Source: Ignavibacteriota bacterium
GTDB lineage: Bacteria; Bacteroidota; Ignavibacteria; UBA10030; UBA6906
Direction of reading: 5' to 3'
Assembly: GCA_016209805.1 (NCBI GenBank)
Contig: JACQVJ010000298.1
Coordinates: 1-10,637 of the forward strand
Length of the DNA: 10,637 nt
Part shown: positions 5,296 through 10,637 of the stretch, one piece after another
How the letters are laid out: each line of letters opens with the position of its first letter
How positions within the stretch are numbered: the stretch's first letter is position 1
The notes under the pieces: generated by a model
Databases searched by the model: none
What the model saw: only the letters and a program-made list of their open reading frames with translations
Told to the model about the DNA's origin: nothing
Translations under genes and position numbers: made by a program

Positions 5296-7404
5296 CTATT
5301 TGACGAGCAACATCTTCCTCACAGATGCAAACGAGCTCGTCTCCAGCCTGTACAGATACACTCCGCTGGCAACGGAAGCACCGGTCCGGTCTGTTCCGTT
5401 CCAGGTGACATCGTATGTGCCCGCGTCCAGGTTCTCATCAACGAGTGTGTTCACGAGCCTGCCAAGCATGTCAAAGATCTGAAGCCTTGCATTCTCCTGC
5501 TTCGGCAATGCAAAGGAGATCCTGGTTGATGGGTTGAAAGGATTCGGATAGTTCTGATGCAGTGCGAACTCGGCCGGAACTCCTTCACCGTTCTTGAATT
5601 CAACACCGGTGAGCGTCGTGACCGATTTCTGCAGCAGGCCTACAACATACTTCGGGTTGTGAACGCCATAGCTTCCATCGTACTTCACGTAGAGGTAATT
5701 CCAGTACGCCTTCTTCAACTGCACTGAATCCGGGCTCGCTGCAATAAGTGCCCAATTAACATCTGTGGTGCCATAGGGTGGGAGAGCCATTGCCAGCTTG
5801 TCGGACAGGCCATGTACTTCTCCAATAAACGACTCTATCGTCCCGTCACCATCATAATCGAAGGCGGCAATGATGTCATCAAACCGGGCAATGCCGGTGT
5901 GGCAACTCGCGCAGCCTGTGACGTTGTCCACGTGCTGACCTGGTGCGTACTCGTACGACATCTTCCAGGTGTGCATGCCGATCTTGTCCCGTGCGACAGT
6001 GCCTGTGTCGGGTGTTGCCGACATGTGGCATCCTACACAGGTTTTCTCGACGAGCTGGTGAGCAATGCTGCTTGGTATCGTTGCACCAAATGTATGTCCG
6101 TTCTTGCCGAGGAATACATCAGCGGCTCCACGATAGTGAGGACCCCAGTGCGAACTGAGTGCAGTACTGACGTATGTTGACTCATTGCGACGATACTTAT
6201 GGCAGTTAAAGCATGTCTTCCCCTCACCGAGGTTCATGCTTGAGTAGTTGTATCCATTGCCCAGTGTATCTGAGGTTGTCGGTGCCGACCGGAGACCTCC
6301 AGAATGTGGATCATGACAGGTCTGGCAGGTGATCTTTGTGTGTTTGATCGCACTGTAACCCGTCGATGTTCTGTTGTCAAACGGAATACCCTTTATGAAA
6401 TTGACATACGCCTGCCCATCATGGCAACGTACGCACGCGCTCAGATTGTAGTTTGATATTGGATTAGCCCCTGAACTGCGGAAGCTATTCGACCAGATTG
6501 ATTCGCTATGAGGGGAAAACTCCCACTGCACAAAGCGGTTATGACGCCACGGCTCGTTGTGACACTGACCGCATACACCTGCGTCCATCGTCTTGGGCTG
6601 AGTGCCGAGACCAAAGTGTGTGGGGTTTTTGGCACCGTGACAGTTCTCGCAACTGATACCGGCGACCAGGGTAAGCATCTTCTTGTCTGTCGTCAGTAGT
6701 GAATCGTACAGTCCCGGACGCCATGGCTTCCATTGCGAATCGATGAACCCAAGCGTCGCGGCAACATCATCGAAGCCGCCGTTGGCCGCGGTCGTTCCAA
6801 GATTGAATCCCGCTGTATGGCACTTGAAGCAGTTCGCCCCCCACCCGGCACCATTCACACCGTTCATGCCGTTCTCGAATATCTTTGCGTGTCCGGAGTT
6901 CTTCCAGCTCTGGAACTGCGCTCCACCGGAGTGACACGCACCGCAATGCAGCGGTGCACCGGCAAGGTTGTGTCGATCGGTTCCCATAAATCTTCCTGCA
7001 GAGAGAGTAACTGTTGTGTCTTTCCCGGCAATGGTCAGCCGAATCGCGTAGAGTCCTTCGATATCCGGACGGAATGTGGTCCACTGTGTCGTGGAGCTGT
7101 CGAGCGTTGCAGTTGAAGCTCCGGGCTTGGTGGCAAGCTCCCAGAGGTAGTTGGGGCCGGTTTTCCATGTTGTGTCACCTGTGATGTCCCACCCCGACAG
7201 CCATACCAGGTTTCCGATACCGACTGAGGTGAGTCCTGATGAGACGTTATCCCAATTGTTTGGGTTGGGCAGTCCCATTTCGTGGAGCCGGTGAATGTCC
7301 ATCGCCTCCACTCTGATGGCTGTCCGTTGTGCGAGCGCAGTTTCAGGCGCTACAATCACACTGAAGACCAGCGCTGCCAACACAAATACTACAATGTGCT
7401 TCAT
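5296..7404 (-). CDS. Secreted nonaheme c-type cytochrome with T9SS sorting domain
   Basis: This 702-residue protein has a Sec signal peptide (1-25, cleavage after ALA), then an all-beta, Ig/PKD-like region (about 28-137, with WTTFRPDIEGLYAIRLTI). Nine CxxCH haem motifs follow, with first cysteines at 154, 192, 252, 278, 324, 360, 398, 456 and 498. The first haem region (HCGACHSGGAQFQSWKNSGHA) resembles the cytochrome c554 fold, with a downstream His as possible axial ligand. An EF-hand-like calcium loop, DYDGDGTIESFI, spans 516-527. The C-terminus (about 611-702) is a T9SS sorting domain with YPNPFNPSTRISF, LQIFDMLGRLV, LDAGTYDVTW, SGVYLYRL and KMLLVK. It should be exported to the cell surface and carry electrons; there is no active-site signature that proves a substrate. 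The ATG has AAAGGA nine bases upstream. It is the first gene of the minus-strand cytochrome/marR block. Confidence 0.93.
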   Translation of the reverse strand: MKHIVVFVLAALVFSVIVAPETALAQRTAIRVEAMDIHRLHEMGLPNPNNWDNVSSGLTSVGIGNLVWLSGWDITGDTTWKTGPNYLWELATKPGASTATLDSSTTQWTTFRPDIEGLYAIRLTIAGKDTTVTLSAGRFMGTDRHNLAGAPLHCGACHSGGAQFQSWKNSGHAKIFENGMNGVNGAGWGANCFKCHTAGFNLGTTAANGGFDDVAATLGFIDSQWKPWRPGLYDSLLTTDKKMLTLVAGISCENCHGAKNPTHFGLGTQPKTMDAGVCGQCHNEPWRHNRFVQWEFSPHSESIWSNSFRSSGANPISNYNLSACVRCHDGQAYVNFIKGIPFDNRTSTGYSAIKHTKITCQTCHDPHSGGLRSAPTTSDTLGNGYNYSSMNLGEGKTCFNCHKYRRNESTYVSTALSSHWGPHYRGAADVFLGKNGHTFGATIPSSIAHQLVEKTCVGCHMSATPDTGTVARDKIGMHTWKMSYEYAPGQHVDNVTGCASCHTGIARFDDIIAAFDYDGDGTIESFIGEVHGLSDKLAMALPPYGTTDVNWALIAASPDSVQLKKAYWNYLYVKYDGSYGVHNPKYVVGLLQKSVTTLTGVEFKNGEGVPAEFALHQNYPNPFNPSTRISFALPKQENARLQIFDMLGRLVNTLVDENLDAGTYDVTWNGTDRTGASVASGVYLYRLETSSFASVRKMLLVK

Positions 7405-7762
7405 GATGGTTAGTCCTTTCTGAACTAAGAGCAGTTAGAGAATGAATCGATTGATACGTGAGAAGAACGGGTAGGGAAAACCAAACAGCAATAAGACAGT
7501 TGTCCTGCTTGCATTCAGCAATAATTGATAGCAGCCAAGTGCCGTGCCAACATTCGGGATCGTAAAGTGTTCTGCATTGAATTTCGTGCTGGCGTTTAAC
7601 ACCGATTCGCAAGCCAAATCCTGAAGGACTGCTTTGATGTTGTCTTTTTCAGCGGTACCTATGGGAGCGTTATCAAACCAGGAATGGATGTTTTCACAAT
7701 TAGGAATAGTGGACTCAGAAATGAGAAACGATGAGTTTTTCAACATTTTCCGGACCGATTGT
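7405..7762. other. Gene-poor gap between divergent blocks
   Basis: This stretch separates the leftward cytochrome block from the rightward ldcA gene. It is more AT-rich than the flanking genes. A 121-codon frame on the minus strand (7435-7800, GTG start) is open, ending FPYPFFSRINRFIL, but it has no good ribosome binding site, no recognisable domain, and overlaps the likely ldcA promoter, so I do not call it a gene. The AAAGGA ribosome binding site of the nonaheme cytochrome lies just inside the left edge. I saw no tRNA, large repeat or strong hairpin. Confidence 0.5.
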
Positions 7763-7793
7763 TTTGAATTCCGGCAACTGGTTCTTATCTTTT
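7763..7793 (+). promoter_or_regulatory. Candidate Bacteroidota-type promoter for ldcA
   Basis: TTTG (7763-7766), a 19-base spacer and TATCTTTT (7786-7793) match the TTTG-N19-TAnnTTTG consensus with a single mismatch in the last base. A transcript starting near 7800 would have a leader of about 15 bases before the ATG at 7815, with no clear Shine-Dalgarno sequence, which is common in this group. Confidence 0.55.
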
Positions 7794-7814
7794 CCAACAC
7801 TTCATTCGAAATGA

Positions 7815-8756
7815 ATGATAACGGTCAAACCCGGAAAGCTGAACAAAGGAGATCTCATAGGTGTAGTGTCTCCCGCGAGTTCGATTGCAGATTCGTCGCG
7901 AATCGAATCGGGAGTTCGATACCTTGAACGACTTGGTTACTCGGTCAGGGTGGGGGATCACGTCGGGAAAGTGCACGGTTACCTCGCAGGCGATGATGCC
8001 GATCGTCTCAGTGACCTTCAGGGAATGTTCACGGATACCCGCGTCAAGGCTGTCGTTTGCATCCGTGGAGGTTATGGAACTTCCCGGCTCCTGTCGTGGA
8101 TCAACTATCGACTTGTCGCACGCAATCCAAAAATCCTCGTTGGGTTCAGCGACATTACGGCTTTGCAGCTTGCGCTCCTGCGACGGTGTGGCCTTATCAC
8201 ATTTCATGGCCCCATGCTCGGCGTGGAAATGGCGAACACCATCGACCCATTCACCGAAGAGATGTTCTGGATACTTGTATCATCGACGACGAAGATCGGA
8301 AAGGTCGCCTTTCCCGCATCCTCATCACTGATCTCACTTCATGGAGGGAGAGCCGTCGGCCGCCTCATTGGCGGGAATCTCTCCATGATGACGACGCTCA
8401 TGGGGACACATTTCTTGCCGGATATGAGAGGATCAGTGCTGTGCATCGAGGAGATCGACGAAGAGCCGTATCGCATCGACAGGATGCTAACGCATCTGCG
8501 GAATGCCGCCGTGCTCGACAAGGTGAGCGCCATTATCGCAGGACAATTCACCGATTGCTTGCCGAAGGATTCATCGAAGCCTTCCCTTACCGTGGAAGAG
8601 GTTCTTGCCGAATCGGCCAAGCGTCTTGCCAAGCCGTTCCTGGCCAACCTTCCGTTCGGTCACATCCCGCTTAAGGTGACGCTCCCCATCGGGTTGAAGG
8701 TGCGAGTTGATGCAGACGCAGGTGCGATGGAGTTTCTCGAAGCGGCTGTTCGTTGA
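7815..8756 (+). CDS. ldcA: LD-carboxypeptidase (peptidase family S66)
   Basis: This 313-residue protein matches family S66 muramoyl-tetrapeptide LD-carboxypeptidases, which remove the terminal D-Ala from murein tetrapeptides during peptidoglycan recycling, usually in the cytoplasm; no signal peptide is seen. Seen: N-terminal KLNKGDLIGVVSPAS (8-22), RGGYGTSRLL (84-93), nucleophile Ser112 in VGFSDIT, FHGPM (130-134), IGGNLSMM (185-192), Glu212 in LCIEEIDEEPYRIDRML, and His283 in FGHIPLKVTLPIG. These positions fit the Ser-Glu-His triad known for the family (Ser115/Glu217/His285 in the Pseudomonas enzyme). The length is normal. The ATG at 7815 has no good ribosome binding site but follows a candidate promoter closely, and translation from it enters the conserved N-terminus directly. 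It lies 78 bases ahead of purN and may be independently transcribed. Related S66 members include microcin self-immunity proteins (MccF), but a housekeeping role is likelier here. Confidence 0.92.
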   Translation: MITVKPGKLNKGDLIGVVSPASSIADSSRIESGVRYLERLGYSVRVGDHVGKVHGYLAGDDADRLSDLQGMFTDTRVKAVVCIRGGYGTSRLLSWINYRLVARNPKILVGFSDITALQLALLRRCGLITFHGPMLGVEMANTIDPFTEEMFWILVSSTTKIGKVAFPASSSLISLHGGRAVGRLIGGNLSMMTTLMGTHFLPDMRGSVLCIEEIDEEPYRIDRMLTHLRNAAVLDKVSAIIAGQFTDCLPKDSSKPSLTVEEVLAESAKRLAKPFLANLPFGHIPLKVTLPIGLKVRVDADAGAMEFLEAAVR

Positions 8757-8775
8757 TGATCGGCTTTTTGGTTTT

Positions 8776-8807
8776 GTTGACTCTGTTTCAAAATAGTTTT
8801 ACCTTTT
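8776..8807 (+). promoter_or_regulatory. Possible promoter for purN-purH
   Basis: In the 78-base gap after ldcA, GTTG (8776-8779) and TACCTTTT (8800-8807) are 20 bases apart, each one mismatch from the TTTG and TAnnTTTG elements. A second near match, TAGTTTTA, lies at 8794-8801. The gap is very T-rich, so chance matches are easy. Confidence 0.3.
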
Positions 8808-8834
8808 TTCACAGAAATTGCTCAAGCTAACACG

Positions 8835-9467
8835 TTGGGTCGCACCTTAGATATTGCTGTATTCGGGTCGGGAAGAGGTTCGAACTTCCAGGCAATTCTC
8901 GATGCGATTCAGCAGGGGAGGATACCCGGTGCCCGGATCTGTCTCGTGGTCAGCAACAACGCAAGGGCGGGCATCCTTGAAATCGCCCGAAGTTCTGGAG
9001 TGCCGGCCGAACATCTGAGTGAGAAGGCGTTCGCGAGCGAGACAGCATTTGTCGATTACCTACTGGCCACTCTCCGCAAGCACAGCGCCAACTTTATTGT
9101 GCTCGCCGGCTACATGAAGCGGCTCCACCAGCGTATCATCGAGGCATACCGGAATCGCATCATCAACATCCATCCCGCATTGCTCCCACGATACGGCGGA
9201 CAGGGCATGTACGGTATGCATGTGCATGAAGCCGTAATCGCGGCGAGAGAACGCTTTTCGGGAGCAACCGTGCATGTTGTTGACGAGCAATACGACCATG
9301 GTCGGATCATACTTCAGAGGCGGATACCGGTGTCACCCGACGACAGCTCTGAATCGCTCGCCGCAAAAGTGCTGAAGATCGAGCATGAGTTGTACCCCGA
9401 GGCGATACGCATGTTCGCCGAAGGGAATGTTGAAATCACCGACAACGATGTCGCTGTCCATTATTAG
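8835..9467 (+). CDS. purN: Phosphoribosylglycinamide formyltransferase (GAR transformylase)
   Basis: PurN transfers a formyl group from 10-formyltetrahydrofolate to glycinamide ribonucleotide, the third step of purine synthesis, in the cytoplasm. The 210-residue product is of normal length. It shows the phosphate-binding loop GSGRGSN (11-17), the catalytic Asn111 and His113 in INIHPALLPRYGG, and Asp154 in DHGRII, matching the Asn106/His108/Asp144 set of the E. coli enzyme. The GMYGMHVHEAVI segment (124-135) fits the family. Translation starts at TTG (8835-8837), the only usual start codon near the conserved N-terminus; there is no visible Shine-Dalgarno sequence, so the start is less sure than the gene. 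Its stop overlaps the ribosome binding site of purH, and the two are probably one operon. Confidence 0.95.
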   Translation: MGRTLDIAVFGSGRGSNFQAILDAIQQGRIPGARICLVVSNNARAGILEIARSSGVPAEHLSEKAFASETAFVDYLLATLRKHSANFIVLAGYMKRLHQRIIEAYRNRIINIHPALLPRYGGQGMYGMHVHEAVIAARERFSGATVHVVDEQYDHGRIILQRRIPVSPDDSSESLAAKVLKIEHELYPEAIRMFAEGNVEITDNDVAVHY

Positions 9468-9470
9468 GAG
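9466..9470 (+). promoter_or_regulatory. Ribosome binding site of purH overlapping the purN stop
   Basis: AGGAG begins within the purN TAG stop and sits five bases before the TTG at 9476-9478. This supports the TTG start of purH and suggests translational coupling. Confidence 0.7.
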
Positions 9471-9475
9471 AGATC

Positions 9476-10637
9476 TTGCCCCTCATCCGCCGCGCGCTCA
9501 TCAGTGTTTCTGACAAACGCGGTCTCACCGAATTCGCAAAAGCGCTGTGCGCAATGAATGTCGAAATAATCTCCACCGGAGGAACGTACGCAGTTCTTCG
9601 TGATGCCGGTGTCAACGTCCGCACCGTCTCAGAAATCACGCATTTTCCGGAAATCCTTGATGGGCGCGTCAAAACACTGCATCCTAAAATCCATGGAGGA
9701 TTGCTGGCCGTCGCGGATAATGAACAGCACAAGCGCCAGCTGGAGGAGCATGGCATTGAGCCAATTGACATGGTGGTCGTAAACCTTTATCCTTTCGAAC
9801 AGACAGTTGCACGTGAGGACGTCTCGCTGGACGAGGCAACCGAGGAGATCGACATTGGGGGACCTGCCATGATCCGCGCAGCAGCCAAGAATTTCAAACA
9901 CAAGGCTGTCATAGTAAATCCGAACCAGTATGCTTCCATACTCGATGAGCTGCAAACAACGAACGCCATTTCCGAATCGACGTGCTTCGCGCTGGCGCGG
10001 GAGGTATTTCACCATACTGCTACATACGACACCGCAATTGCCGCATACATGGATCGCATCGGCGAAGAACGGGAGAGTCTCCCCCGAACGTTCCACGTAA
10101 CAATGCAGAAAGAAATGAACCTACGGTACGGAGAGAACCCGCATCAACATGCTGCACTCTACGGCAACTTCGGCTCGGCGTTCCAACAACTGCACGGAAA
10201 AGAACTCTCGTACAACAACATTCTTGACATTGCAGCTGCCGCATCCCTCGTAACAGAGTTTGACGAGCCTGCAGTTGCGATCATCAAACACACGAATCCA
10301 TGCGGAGTCGGGTGCGGCAACACGGTTCTTGGAGCGTATACCAAAGCGCTCGCAACGGACCCAACCTCGGCATTTGGCGGTATCGTTGCGACGAACCGTC
10401 CTCTCGATATGGAGGCGGCACAAAAAATCAACGAGATCTTCACCGAGGTAATCGTTGCGCCTGACTACGACACAAGTGCGTTAGAATTCTTGAAAAAGAA
10501 AAAGGACCGCCGCATCATGCGCACCTCGATCGACCTCCGCACACAGAACATTCTCGACGTGAAGAGCGTCCCCGGCGGCCTGCTTGTGCAGGAACCCGAC
10601 ACAATGAAGCTCGATTTACACAAGCTCAACGTTGTGA
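9476..10637 (+). CDS. purH: Bifunctional AICAR transformylase/IMP cyclohydrolase (3' partial)
   Basis: PurH performs the last two steps of IMP synthesis: formylation of AICAR using 10-formyltetrahydrofolate, then ring closure. The visible 387 residues are about three quarters of the usual length; the frame stays open to the window edge without frameshift. The N-terminal cyclohydrolase (MGS-like) domain shows STGGTYAVLRDAGV (33-46), DGRVKTLHPKIHGGLLA (62-78) and VVNLYPFEQT (101-110), then IGGPAMIRAAAKN (127-139). The transformylase domain begins with NLRYGENPHQ (215-224), with the catalytic Lys271-His272 in KHTNPCG, and DPTSAFGGIVATNRPLD (295-311). The start is TTG, eight bases after purN, with AGGAG five bases before it. 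Pairing the two folate-dependent formyl-transfer steps in one operon is common. Confidence 0.95.
   Translation, partial: MPLIRRALISVSDKRGLTEFAKALCAMNVEIISTGGTYAVLRDAGVNVRTVSEITHFPEILDGRVKTLHPKIHGGLLAVADNEQHKRQLEEHGIEPIDMVVVNLYPFEQTVAREDVSLDEATEEIDIGGPAMIRAAAKNFKHKAVIVNPNQYASILDELQTTNAISESTCFALAREVFHHTATYDTAIAAYMDRIGEERESLPRTFHVTMQKEMNLRYGENPHQHAALYGNFGSAFQQLHGKELSYNNILDIAAAASLVTEFDEPAVAIIKHTNPCGVGCGNTVLGAYTKALATDPTSAFGGIVATNRPLDMEAAQKINEIFTEVIVAPDYDTSALEFLKKKKDRRIMRTSIDLRTQNILDVKSVPGGLLVQEPDTMKLDLHKLNVV

Noticed and set aside
3207..7404. Repeated CxxCH and sorting-domain segments as a nucleotide repeat family
   Set aside because: Similarity is at the protein-motif level and expected for multihaem and T9SS proteins; no long shared nucleotide repeat was seen.
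7435..7800. A 121-codon minus-strand frame in the gap
   Set aside because: No domain, no good ribosome binding site, and it overlaps the likely ldcA promoter; kept only as an observation.
8057..8674. A 205-codon plus-strand frame inside ldcA
   Set aside because: It is a frame-shifted reading of ldcA with Arg/His-rich low-complexity translation; the S66 catalytic residues are all in the other frame.
9982..10227. Possible frameshift in purH suggested by an extra open frame
   Set aside because: Codon-by-codon reading shows the purH frame is continuous from 9476 to the window edge with all motifs in order.

Overview
The window most likely comes from a bacterium of the Bacteroidota/Chlorobiota/Ignavibacteriota group. 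Two secreted proteins end in type IX secretion (T9SS) sorting domains with the NPFNP-T signature, a system confined to that superphylum. Candidate promoters fit the TTTG-N19-TAnnTTTG consensus of the group, and several genes start at TTG or GTG. No rRNA, tRNA, CRISPR array or insertion sequence was seen.

Layout. Positions 1-141 (+) hold the C-terminal end of an unidentified coiled-coil protein. Positions 153-3052 (-) hold an envelope block transcribed right to left: a DUF3108 protein, then two tandem paralogous PAP2-type membrane phosphatases. Positions 3155-7404 (-) hold an electron-transfer block: a nonaheme c-type cytochrome, a MarR-family regulator, and an octaheme c-type cytochrome that ends at a strong hairpin. 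Positions 7405-7814 hold a gap with no convincing gene, ending in the promoter of the next block. Positions 7815-10637 (+) hold an LD-carboxypeptidase (ldcA-like), then purN and purH. The last two catalyse folate-dependent formyl transfers of purine synthesis, and purH runs off the right edge.

How the genes fit together. Both cytochromes carry Sec signal peptides, many CxxCH haem sites (9 and 8) and T9SS tails, so they should be exported across the outer membrane and held at the cell surface or released. That suits extracellular or surface electron transfer. The MarR gene between them is the obvious candidate local regulator. It is preceded by a perfect 12-bp inverted repeat that could be a terminator or an operator. 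The PAP2 pair is unusual: both copies lack the conserved arginine of motif 3, and one also lacks the arginine of motif 1. The most notable content is the T9SS-cytochrome/MarR locus and the divergent PAP2 pair; the right third is ordinary housekeeping.
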